Made by a program: the position numbers and the translations under genes. A stretch of 14,646 bases of DNA from Bacteroidales bacterium (GTDB lineage: Bacteria; Bacteroidota; Bacteroidia; Bacteroidales; UBA932): NCBI GenBank assembly GCA_017555445.1, contig JAFZGK010000002.1, positions 1 through 14,646 on the forward strand. Reading direction: 5' to 3'. Numbering within the stretch: the first letter of the stretch is position 1; each line of letters begins with the position of its first letter. Positions 1 to 5,690 of the stretch are shown in pieces. The notes under the pieces were generated by a model. That model ran no database searches. It was given only the letters and a program-made list of their open reading frames with translations, and was not told where the DNA came from.

Positions 1-761
1 CTTCGGAATGCTAGGATGGTCTCGAAGTTGGTGTCGTTTGCGAGCCGTTTGACTAGTCCTTTGGCATTGGGTATGTGGTCGAAGTCTATGACCATATAGC
101 CGGATGCTTGGATAAGTTCGTTTTCTTTACGGCTGCGGAATGTTCCTCCTGGGGTGATGTAGTCGAGGTTAGCTGCTTTGTAGCGGCTGCGTTCTCGGTT
201 GTCGGCGATGGTGCGTATGTGCTCGGTGTAGGCTTTGGCGTAGTCGCTGACGAGGTATTTGTAGATGTCTTGTGGGGATGCTTCGCGGCATGGTTTTGTG
301 TTTTTGATGGGTCTGCGGAAGAAGCTCATTTTGGGGCAAGGTGGAAGGACTGGGGCTTGTGGCTTTGGTTCTTCTTGTGGTTCTTCTTCTTGCTGGAAGA
401 ATGGCTTTCTTGGCTCTTTGATGTAGAGTTCTTTTGCTAGGCGGGTGATGAGTTGTTCTTCGGTGAGTCGTTCTCCGCGCTGGTTGTAGTAGGCTGCAGC
501 TAGGGCGATGGCGTCTCCGTCGAAGAGTTGTTCGTCGGGGTAGTGGTAGCGAGCTTTGTAGATAGGGAGTCTTTGTCCTGGGACAGGGATTCGGTCTATC
601 GTGATTTGGATGATGCTACCGTCTGCCCAGACGGGGTCTGGGCATTCTCCGCAGGTGGAGCCGGATACGTGCATGATGTGGTCCGGGTATTCTTTGCGGA
701 TGAGGTGCTGGAAGATGTCTATTCCGTTGTTGGTGCGGGATAGCAGGTATTCTCTAGTCAT
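1..761 (-). CDS. VirE_N / BT4734-like primase-type protein, partial (C-terminus beyond window start)
   Basis: 253 residues are visible and the frame is open to the window edge. Residues from about 145 (MSFFRRPIKNTKPC) to the edge resemble the VirE N-terminal (BT4734/BF3469-like) domain of Bacteroidota mobile elements. The hydrophobic-Asp-Phe-Asp motif VIDFDHIP at about 224-231 is where primase-polymerase-like folds carry metal-binding acidic residues. Residues 1-100 form a separate module with a CxxC (SGSTCGECPD, about 33-42) that may be a degenerate zinc-binding primase-type domain; that reading is weak. A Gln/Glu/Pro-rich linker (about 123-142) joins the two. The start at 759-761 is supported by a strong AAAGGAGG upstream, and it overlaps the 77-residue gene by 8 nt, implying coupled translation. 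The likely role is element replication or processing; a helicase-like C-terminal half would be usual but is not seen. Confidence 0.75.
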   Translation of the reverse strand, partial: MTREYLLSRTNNGIDIFQHLIRKEYPDHIMHVSGSTCGECPDPVWADGSIIQITIDRIPVPGQRLPIYKARYHYPDEQLFDGDAIALAAAYYNQRGERLTEEQLITRLAKELYIKEPRKPFFQQEEEPQEEPKPQAPVLPPCPKMSFFRRPIKNTKPCREASPQDIYKYLVSDYAKAYTEHIRTIADNRERSRYKAANLDYITPGGTFRSRKENELIQASGYMVIDFDHIPNAKGLVKRLANDTNFETILAFR

Positions 762-987
762 TTTGGGCCTCCTTTCTTCTTAGTTCTTCGATATCGATGT
801 CTGCAAAGTCGTAGGCTATGATTCTGTCACATTCTTCTGGGGTTAGGTCGTTGAATGAGATGTAGCCTTTCTTGAGCATTTCGATCTGGATGAATGGACA
901 GTGCCTGAGGATCTGTGCGAAGGGGTCATTGGGGTTGTTGAGCACGAGCTGGTGCATCACTTCGCTGATGTGTTTTGGGCTGCTCAT
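754..987 (-). CDS. Small hypothetical protein, 77 aa
   Basis: The product begins MSSPKHISEVMHQLVL and ends ELRRKEAQND. It is acidic in its second half, with no signal peptide or membrane segment. The family is not recognised. The start at 985-987 overlaps the stop of the upstream helix-turn-helix gene in an ATGA arrangement and is preceded by a full AAAGGAGGTG Shine-Dalgarno. An upstream in-frame Met would lengthen it by 34 residues across the neighbouring gene and is much less likely. Its 3' end overlaps the primase-like gene by 8 nt, so it is the middle gene of a tightly coupled three-gene operon. A role as a partner of the HTH protein or primase is inference from position only. Confidence 0.7.
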   Translation of the reverse strand: MSSPKHISEVMHQLVLNNPNDPFAQILRHCPFIQIEMLKKGYISFNDLTPEECDRIIAYDFADIDIEELRRKEAQND

Positions 988-1307
988 AGTGCACCTCCTT
1001 TTTTCGCTAGGAGGTTGTTGATGTCGGAGAGACGGTAGCGGTCCATTGAGCCGACTTTGACTGGGACGAGGTAGCCGCATTTTTTCCATCTCCAGATGGT
1101 TGCGCTGGAGATTCTGAATTTTTCCATTGTTTCTTCGCGGCTGAGGAGCTGCTCGGATGCTGCTGATGGGCGGTCTTCTTGATTTGCACGGAGCTCTTCA
1201 AGGATTTCGTCTTTGAGGGTGCGGCCTGCTGCTAGGAGGTCGGATGCTTTGATGGATATTGTGATATCCGGGCATTGGGTTGCCAGTTCTATGATGTTAA
1301 CTTCCAT
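984..1307 (-). CDS. Helix-turn-helix (MerR/HTH_17-like) DNA-binding protein, excisionase-type candidate
   Basis: A 107-residue protein whose C-terminal half (LLSREETMEKFRISSATIWR onward, then WKKCGYLVPVKVGSMDRYRLSDI) matches the winged helix-turn-helix of the HTH_17/excisionase family. The pattern is a recognition helix with SxxTIWRW, then a wing ending in a basic YRLSDI segment. The N-terminal half is an amphipathic region (SIKASDLLAAGRTLKDEILEEL) that could mediate dimerisation. Such proteins bend or bind att or promoter DNA and commonly sit near integrases. The start at 1305-1307 was chosen for its A-rich upstream, typical of Bacteroidota; an in-frame ATG at 1410-1412 would add 35 basic residues and cannot be excluded. 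It is first in the operon with the 77-aa and primase-like genes. Confidence 0.75.
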   Translation of the reverse strand: MEVNIIELATQCPDITISIKASDLLAAGRTLKDEILEELRANQEDRPSAASEQLLSREETMEKFRISSATIWRWKKCGYLVPVKVGSMDRYRLSDINNLLAKKGGAL

Positions 1308-1340
1308 TGTTTTCGTTTTTTTAGGAAGTTTTGTCCCTGG

Positions 1341-1399
1341 GTGCGGATTTATCGGTCTCCGCACTTGTTCGACAGTCTGATTATGAAAACGGCCGATAA
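1341..1399 (-). other. Predicted pseudoknot-like RNA structure in the leader of the HTH gene
   Basis: On the minus strand GTGCGGA (1358-1364) pairs perfectly with TCCGCAC (1341-1347), leaving a 10-nt loop. Within that loop CCGATAA (1349-1355) is the exact complement of TTATCGG at 1393-1399, upstream in the transcript. Two 7-bp helices can therefore form an H-type pseudoknot, or alternate with each other. The structure ends 33 nt before the chosen start codon. The pairing is seen directly; a regulatory role is inference. It would lie inside the coding region if translation begins at 1412. Confidence 0.45.
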
Positions 1400-1423
1400 T
1401 TCTTGTTTTCATGAATCCGATTG

Positions 1424-1453
1424 CGAAGATGAGGGTTTTGGGAACGGCTTCAA
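1424..1453 (-). promoter_or_regulatory. Putative promoter of the HTH-77aa-primase operon
   Basis: On the minus strand a -33-like TTG (1451-1453) is separated by 19 nt from CATCTTCG (1424-1431), a two-mismatch version of the Bacteroidota -7 TAnnTTTG. Transcription would begin near 1418, giving a leader of about 110 nt before the chosen start at 1307. One decamer repeat copy (1454-1463) abuts the -33 element. Confidence 0.4.
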
Positions 1454-1570
1454 TTTGCCTAAATGAAGTTTTTTAGAATTTTTTAGGTATAAAAATAACC
1501 GCTTGATTTTCAAGCGGTTGAAGGTGGTTTGTCTAAAATTGTCTAAAGGGTTTGTTTGGTTTTGCCTAAA
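1454..1570. repeat. Four direct copies of a decamer, iteron-like (WTTGYCTAAA on plus strand)
   Basis: Copies are TTTGCCTAAA at 1454-1463, TTTGTCTAAA at 1528-1537, ATTGTCTAAA at 1538-1547 and TTTGCCTAAA at 1561-1570, all in the same orientation; the middle two are exactly adjacent. They span the end of the 298-aa gene, its terminator and the promoter of the HTH operon. This layout suits arm-type sites for an integrase or excisionase, operator sites for the HTH protein, or origin iterons for the primase-like protein. The sequence alone does not choose between these. Confidence 0.6.
1490..1519 (-). terminator. Intrinsic terminator after the 298-aa gene
   Basis: A perfect 9-bp stem AACCGCTTG (1497-1505)/CAAGCGGTT (1511-1519) has a 5-nt loop. 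Read on the minus strand it is followed by ATTTTTATA. It lies 24 nt after the stop codon at 1543 and separates that gene from the downstream HTH operon. Confidence 0.85.
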
Positions 1571-2439
1571 GCTGTTCGTATGATGTTTTCTGCTTGTTTC
1601 ACTGTTTCATCAGTTAGCTTGGGGGCTTTGGTGAGGGAGTTTTCTGTGTAGCTTTTTACTGAAGCACCTGTTTTGCCGAGGGATGCGAAGGTTTTCTTTT
1701 TGCAGGTGCCTATTGCTGTGTCGCTGAATGGCTTTTTGAATGTTGGCCTATTTCTTAATATGAGTATGATTGCCATGACGATTTTGTCGGCGACTTTTTC
1801 GTCGTTTGTGTCGTATATGGCTTTGAGTGCTTTGTATAGGGCTCGTTTGTCGGATGTGGTGTAGTTGCAGGTTGGTTTGAAGAGGTCTGTGAAGGTTTTG
1901 AATCCTGCGTCTGCGGATTGTTCTTGTGGGGTGACCTGGTCGTAGTTGAGTTCTAGTTTGATGTTGATTGGTGTGCCTGGGTTGCATTTGGCTGCTTTGT
2001 ACCATTTGCGTATGCCGTAGGCGAATTCGTATATGTTGTTTAGGATACGTGCTTCATTCTGGAGGTTTAGCTCTTTGAAGGCTTTGGCTATGTCTTGGAT
2101 TGGTTCTATCTGTATGCGGTTGAAGGCAGCGGCAGTGAGGGTGTCGTTGCTTACTGTCAGATAGTTTACGAATGATTCGATGTTTGCACGGCTTATCTGG
2201 CTATCTCGTTCGATGTTGTGGGGATAGCAGGGGATTGTGATGATGTGGTGGGCGAGTTTGTAGTATAGGCCTCTGAGGGTTGGGTGTTCGGGTTCGAGGA
2301 GTTTTGGCTGGGCGTCGTTGTGCCATTGGTTTGCTTCTTCTCTGTAGTCGTATTTACCGAGGTTTATGAGGGCATCTTCAGCTGTTGCTGAGTAGGATTT
2401 GAGGGTGGCTATTATGTTTTGTGCTTGTTGGTGATCCAT
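1543..2439 (-). CDS. Hypothetical mobile-element protein, 298 aa
   Basis: The family is not recognised with confidence. The protein begins MDHQQAQNIIATLKSYSATA, appears mostly helical and soluble, and has no signal peptide. It has a Trp/Tyr-rich middle (NNIYEFAYGIRKWYKAAKCN, about 141-160) and a Lys/Thr-rich C-terminus (from about 245). One hydrophobic helix (DKIVMAIILILRN, about 221-233) is too short and isolated to indicate a membrane protein. It lies directly downstream of the integrase but has its own -7-like promoter and terminator, so it can be transcribed separately. Two of the four decamer repeats fall in its last codons and stop region. Unknown proteins in this position in Bacteroidota elements are common; a function is not assigned. 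Confidence 0.75.
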   Translation of the reverse strand: MDHQQAQNIIATLKSYSATAEDALINLGKYDYREEANQWHNDAQPKLLEPEHPTLRGLYYKLAHHIITIPCYPHNIERDSQISRANIESFVNYLTVSNDTLTAAAFNRIQIEPIQDIAKAFKELNLQNEARILNNIYEFAYGIRKWYKAAKCNPGTPINIKLELNYDQVTPQEQSADAGFKTFTDLFKPTCNYTTSDKRALYKALKAIYDTNDEKVADKIVMAIILILRNRPTFKKPFSDTAIGTCKKKTFASLGKTGASVKSYTENSLTKAPKLTDETVKQAENIIRTALGKTKQTL

Positions 2440-2454
2440 GGTTCATGCTTTTTG

Positions 2455-2462
2455 CAAAGATA
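2455..2462 (-). promoter_or_regulatory. Putative -7 promoter element of the 298-aa gene
   Basis: The minus strand reads TATCTTTG, an exact match to the Bacteroidota -7 TAnnTTTG, 15 nt upstream of the start codon at 2439. No clear -33 TTG sits at the usual spacing; that region falls in the integrase terminator hairpin. The 5' leader would be only about 10 nt. Confidence 0.55.
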
Positions 2463-2476
2463 CTGTATATTATTGA

Positions 2477-2502
2477 AAAAGACCGGATTGCTCCGGCCTT
2501 TT
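2477..2502 (-). terminator. Intrinsic terminator of the integrase gene
   Basis: An 11-bp stem (2477-2487 with 2492-2502, one G-T pair) is closed on the minus strand by a GCAA tetraloop, and the 3' arm runs into CTTTTTC. It starts one base after the integrase stop codon (2504-2506). Confidence 0.85.
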
Positions 2503-2503
2503 C

Positions 2504-3871
2504 TTAGTCCAATAGGTTGGTCATTTCTCGTATCATGTCGTCGTCGATGTCGCGGTATCTGGCAAATGCTTTTGAGCCTTCGCAGTGGCCTGAGAGTTTG
2601 CCGACGAGGTTCGGGTCTTTTACCTTTTTATATAGGTTGCCGATGAAGGTTCGTCTGGCCATGTGTGAGCTGGCGACGTCGCATATCGGATGTTGCTCAG
2701 GTTGTTTGGTGCGTGGGTTGACTGTGGTGACTACTCGTGTGATGCCTGCTTTTTTCATTGCTTCACGTACGAGGTCGTTGAGTTTGCCTGTACCGATGTA
2801 TGGGAATATGGTGGCGTTGTTGTCTTTTATGTATTTGTTCAGGATTTCAAGGGCGGTAGGGGATAGGTATACTTTTACTACGCGCGGACGTTCTTCTTTG
2901 GTTTTGCTTGGGATGTAGTGTACTGCTGTGCCGTTGTCGCTTGTTACGATGTTGCTTTGTGTGAGGTCGCGCAGGTCGCTGATTCTACATCCGAGGTAAC
3001 ATTGGAAGACGAACATGTCTCGAGCGAGGTTGAGTTCTTTGCCTTTGCCGAGGTCTGCTTTATATAATATGTCTCGTTCTTCTGTGGTGAGGTAATATGG
3101 TGTGCCATATTTCTGTGAGCCTACGGTGTATTTGCGGAATGGGTCATTTTTGGTGTAGCCCATGTCGATGCACCAGCGCCAATATGCTCGTATGGCGCTC
3201 ATGTAGGTTACGATGGCGTTGTCGCTGCGTTTCTTGGGGGCTCTTTCGTGTGGGGAGTTCTCCCATACGTATTTGTATTTGGCTACGGGTGCGAGTGTTG
3301 TGCGGTATTTGAGTTTCTTTTCTTTGAAGAGGGTGTGCTCTGTGCGGAAGAAGTCTTCGATGGCTCGCAGGGTGTCTCCGTCTGCTTTGTCGAGGGTTAT
3401 GTGGTTGTTGGTGTACATCTCGAAGCGCTTGACGATGTTGAAGATGATTTTGTATGTCTTGTGGCGTTCGAGGGATACCTTCTTAAATTTAAGGAAGGCG
3501 TCGATTTTGTCGTGGAAATAGATTTCGTCACTTTCGGGCTGGGTGTAGTTCTGGGGGAAGAGGAGACGGTCGATGGTGTCTTGTGCCCAGTCCTGGGTGA
3601 AGTCGGTGATGGCTTTGTTGTTTCCTTTCTCTGTGAGGTGGGAGATGATGCGCTCGATGAGTGCTTTTGCATCCTGGGCTTCTTTTACTTCGGGGGTGAT
3701 GAGTCGGTTTTTGATGACGATCTGGCCGTCAACAAAGTATTTCGGAAGGATGAAGACACGGGTGTGGGCGCGAAGGGCGACTTCGCGTGTGTTTCGGTAG
3801 CGGAGTAGGATCTCGGCTTTGCCGGTGTCTTTGCTCGTGCGAGCTGAAAGGGTGAGTGTTATTGTTGCCAT
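2504..3871 (-). CDS. Tyrosine recombinase / site-specific integrase
   Basis: A 455-residue phage-type integrase that would catalyse integration and excision of the element. Residues 1-100 resemble the N-terminal arm-binding region of Bacteroidota integrases (MATITLTLSARTSKDTGKAE). About 117-240 is the core-binding SAM-like domain. About 255-455 is the catalytic domain with the expected residues: Arg296 in GCRISDL, Lys323 in IPSKTKE, His403 and Arg406 in SSHMARRTF, His429 in LSGHCEGS and the nucleophile Tyr439 in FARYRDID. All are present, so the enzyme looks active. The length is at the upper end for the family. The start codon at 3869-3871 follows a good promoter by about 25 nt without a Shine-Dalgarno. 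Its place next to mnmE suggests that the attachment site is the mnmE 3' end. Confidence 0.95.
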   Translation of the reverse strand: MATITLTLSARTSKDTGKAEILLRYRNTREVALRAHTRVFILPKYFVDGQIVIKNRLITPEVKEAQDAKALIERIISHLTEKGNNKAITDFTQDWAQDTIDRLLFPQNYTQPESDEIYFHDKIDAFLKFKKVSLERHKTYKIIFNIVKRFEMYTNNHITLDKADGDTLRAIEDFFRTEHTLFKEKKLKYRTTLAPVAKYKYVWENSPHERAPKKRSDNAIVTYMSAIRAYWRWCIDMGYTKNDPFRKYTVGSQKYGTPYYLTTEERDILYKADLGKGKELNLARDMFVFQCYLGCRISDLRDLTQSNIVTSDNGTAVHYIPSKTKEERPRVVKVYLSPTALEILNKYIKDNNATIFPYIGTGKLNDLVREAMKKAGITRVVTTVNPRTKQPEQHPICDVASSHMARRTFIGNLYKKVKDPNLVGKLSGHCEGSKAFARYRDIDDDMIREMTNLLD

Positions 3872-3903
3872 AATGTTTCTATCCGACTAGGTTTTAACTA
3901 TGG

Positions 3904-3934
3904 CAAATTTACTAAATGCGGGGGACAAAAACAA
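3904..3934 (-). promoter_or_regulatory. Putative integrase promoter
   Basis: The minus strand carries TAAATTTG (3904-3911), an exact -7 TAnnTTTG, 20 nt downstream of a TTG (3932-3934). The start site would be near 3896. The -33 TTG lies in the loop of the inverted repeat at 3920-3949, so a protein bound to that repeat would cover the promoter. Confidence 0.65.
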
Positions 3935-3949
3935 CTTAAATTGTCCCCC
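3920..3949. repeat. 9-bp inverted repeat overlapping the integrase promoter
   Basis: GGGGGACAA (3920-3928) and TTGTCCCCC (3941-3949) are perfect complements separated by 12 nt. No T-tract follows on the minus strand, so it is not an intrinsic terminator for that direction. The heptamer TTGTCCC recurs at 1331-1337, upstream of the HTH gene. It is an operator or attachment-region candidate. Confidence 0.6.
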
Positions 3950-3980
3950 AAATTCTTTTCTGATGAAAACGACTGATATG

Positions 3981-4056
3981 GGTAGTTTTGGCGAAACACT
4001 TTGTAACTACCTATATATTAGTGGTTTAGTGGGTGTTTTTGAAAAGATGTCTTTTC
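3981..4056. repeat. Inverted repeats between integrase promoter and mnmE
   Basis: GGTAGTT (3981-3987) pairs with AACTACC (4005-4011) across 17 nt. GAAAAGA (4041-4047) pairs with TCTTTTC (4050-4056) across 2 nt, a nearly continuous 16-bp palindrome. Neither is followed by a T-tract on the minus strand, so they do not look like an mnmE terminator. They may be recombinase or accessory-protein binding sites at the element's right end. Confidence 0.45.
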
Positions 4057-4081
4057 TGGCGATTTCCGTTGATTTCGTTAT

Positions 4082-4099
4082 TTATTTTCCGATGCAGAA
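4082..4099 (-). other. Candidate attachment site: last codons of mnmE (Phe-Cys-Ile-Gly-Lys-stop)
   Basis: The element begins immediately beyond this 18-bp segment, which encodes the conserved FCIGK end of MnmE. From memory, the integrase of Salmonella genomic island 1 uses the same codons as its 18-bp attB in trmE (mnmE). The segment here remains intact in frame. The matching repeat at the other end of the element would lie outside the window, so the site is inferred, not shown. Confidence 0.4.
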
Positions 4100-5542
4100 G
4101 TTTCTGAAGATGTTGCCGAGGACTTCGTCGGTTGAGATTTCACCAACAATACTTCCGATGTGGTAGATTGCTTCGCGGATGTCCTGAGCGGCGAGGTCGG
4201 TAGGGAGTCCGGTGGCGAGGCCTTCGCGGACGCGGATGAGGGAGGTGCGGGAGTCGGACAGGGCCTGGGCGTGGCGTTGGTTGGTGACAAGTGTTGTGTC
4301 GCTGTCACCGAGAAGATCACGCTGAGATGAGGCGAGAATGTGGCGCAAAACACTGATTCCGGCTCCGGTTTTGGCTGAAATCGGCACGATCTGTACTTCG
4401 CTGAGAGAATTTTCCTCTGACTCTACGACCGAGGAGTTAATGTTCTTTAAATCAAGTAATGAAACAATAAAGTTCAGAATTATAACATTTTTGTTAACCT
4501 CGGAAATATCAGTTTTATTGAGCAAAATGACCAATTTCTGAGTAGAAAAATCCACCTTTTCAACTATCTCGCGGACAGTTTCGCAAGAACTCTCGAAATC
4601 ACGTGTCAGGTCGATCATTCCAAGTACTACTGAGGCTTCGGAAATTTTCTTGAATGTTCTTTCGATACCAATCTTTTCTACAACTTCTTCTGTCTCTCTC
4701 AGACCAGCTGTGTCAATGAAACGGAACAATATACCGTCGATGTTCAATGTTTCCTCAATGGTGTCTCGAGTAGTACCGTGTATGTCTGAAACGATCGCAC
4801 GATCTTCACCAAGGAACGCATTGAGCAGTGTGCTTTTACCTGTGTTTGTCGCTCCTGCAATCGCAACAGGGACACCGTTCTTGATGGCATTTCCTAAGCG
4901 GAAGGAATCAATTAGCCTTGTTACGTGATCGGTCACGCGTATAAGCAGGTCATCAAGATGAGATCTGTCAGCAAATTCCACCTCTTCTTCACTGAAATCA
5001 AGCTCGAGTTCCATCAATGATACGATTTCAAGCAACTCTGCACGCATGTCCTTGAGTTCAGCAGAAAAACCACCCTTCATCTGCTTGAACGCAACTCTGT
5101 GAGCTGCAGCATTCTGGGAAGCGATCACGTCAGCAACTGCTTCTGCCTGAGCGAGGTCCATCTTGCCGTTAAGGAAAGCTCTCTGAGTGAATTCTCCTGG
5201 CTCTGCTGCACGTGCACCGGCTGTATATAGAAGATCCATTACGGACGTCACAATATAAGATGAGGCGTGACATGAGATTTCGACAGAGTTTTCACCTGTG
5301 TATGAATATGGTGCCTTGAAGACACTTACGAGCACTTCATCAAGCACAGCTCCTGACATATCATGGATGTAGCCGAATTTGATAGTGTATCCTTCAGCTT
5401 CCGAAATATTGCCTTTACGACAGTGTATGACCTTGTCTGCAACCGACAATGCATCCGGACCACTTACTCTGATCACGGATATTGCTCCTGTTCCCGGCAC
5501 CGTTGCAGGTGCACATATTGTATCTTCGTTCCTGATATACAT
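4082..5542 (-). CDS. mnmE: tRNA uridine-5-carboxymethylaminomethyl(34) synthesis GTPase MnmE
   Basis: With MnmG this enzyme modifies the wobble uridine of certain tRNAs, using a formyl-folate one-carbon unit and GTP. At 486 residues it is somewhat longer than the 454 of E. coli. Residues 1-120 form the folate-binding N-terminal domain. A helical domain follows and is resumed at the C-terminus, with the GTPase domain at about 222-405. GTPase motifs are G1 GATNTGKS (230-237), G2 GTTRD (256-260), G3 DTAG (277-280), G4 NKTD (342-345) and G5 SAK (389-391). The protein ends FCIGK with the conserved Cys483. The G4-G5 interval is about 47 residues, longer than in E. coli, and is encoded by very AT-rich DNA. 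Downstream of it the gene is GC-rich and G-skewed. No Shine-Dalgarno is present. Confidence 0.97.
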   Translation of the reverse strand: MYIRNEDTICAPATVPGTGAISVIRVSGPDALSVADKVIHCRKGNISEAEGYTIKFGYIHDMSGAVLDEVLVSVFKAPYSYTGENSVEISCHASSYIVTSVMDLLYTAGARAAEPGEFTQRAFLNGKMDLAQAEAVADVIASQNAAAHRVAFKQMKGGFSAELKDMRAELLEIVSLMELELDFSEEEVEFADRSHLDDLLIRVTDHVTRLIDSFRLGNAIKNGVPVAIAGATNTGKSTLLNAFLGEDRAIVSDIHGTTRDTIEETLNIDGILFRFIDTAGLRETEEVVEKIGIERTFKKISEASVVLGMIDLTRDFESSCETVREIVEKVDFSTQKLVILLNKTDISEVNKNVIILNFIVSLLDLKNINSSVVESEENSLSEVQIVPISAKTGAGISVLRHILASSQRDLLGDSDTTLVTNQRHAQALSDSRTSLIRVREGLATGLPTDLAAQDIREAIYHIGSIVGEISTDEVLGNIFRNFCIGK

Positions 5543-5562
5543 AGCTTTTTTCTAAATCGTCT

Positions 5563-5595
5563 GCAAAATTACCATAAAAGGTAAAGAAACCGAAA
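5563..5595 (-). promoter_or_regulatory. Putative mnmE promoter
   Basis: The minus strand has TAATTTTG (5564-5571), an exact TAnnTTTG followed by C, with a TTTC (5592-5595) 20 nt upstream as a near-consensus -33. The leader before the start at 5542 would be about 15 nt. Its -33 lies 5 nt from that of the divergent carA promoter. Confidence 0.6.
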
Positions 5596-5600
5596 TTTAA

Positions 5601-5633
5601 TTTGTAGAATTCCCTGAAAAATGACTATCTTCG
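5601..5633 (+). promoter_or_regulatory. Putative promoter of the carA leader and carAB operon
   Basis: TTTG (5601-5604) is followed after 21 nt by TATCTTCG (5626-5633), one mismatch from the Bacteroidota -7 TAnnTTTG. Transcription would start near 5640, giving a leader of about 230 nt before carA. No comparably good promoter was found between the leader terminator and the carA start. Confidence 0.5.
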
Positions 5634-5690
5634 CCAAGTTTTGCGAATGAAATTTCGCAGTGAAATATAAAAATATTAAAAGGAAATGTT

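Larger units (their letters stand above)
1..4081 (-). mobile_element. Right-hand part of an integrated mobile element (IME/ICE or prophage-like) next to mnmE
   Basis: A tyrosine recombinase gene lies next to the 3' end of the housekeeping gene mnmE. It is followed on the same strand by an unknown protein, a helix-turn-helix protein, a small protein and a VirE_N/primase-like protein, a set common in Bacteroidota integrative elements. The plus strand here is markedly T+G-rich (for example 41 of 60 bases at 2041-2100), so the coding strand is A/C-rich, unlike carAB. The right boundary is inferred to be at or just below the mnmE stop codon. The left end, mobilisation genes and cargo are not in the window, so the exact class cannot be decided. 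Confidence 0.8.

Noticed and set aside
75..440. Plus-strand ORF of 121 codons
   Set aside because: Antisense to the VirE_N protein, whose minus-strand reading has a recognised domain and a strong ribosome binding site.
988..1089. Longer form of the 77-aa protein starting at 1089
   Set aside because: The extra residues overlap the HTH gene almost entirely in another frame; the internal ATG has a perfect Shine-Dalgarno.
3248..3808. Plus-strand ORF of 186 codons opposite the integrase
   Set aside because: A shadow caused by the T+G-rich plus strand; Val/Phe/Gly-rich with no domain, while the integrase on the other strand has all catalytic residues.
4853..4876. MnmE G1 motif GATNTGKS instead of the E. 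coli form
   Set aside because: It still fits GxxxxGKS, and similar variants are ordinary in Bacteroidota MnmE as I recall them.
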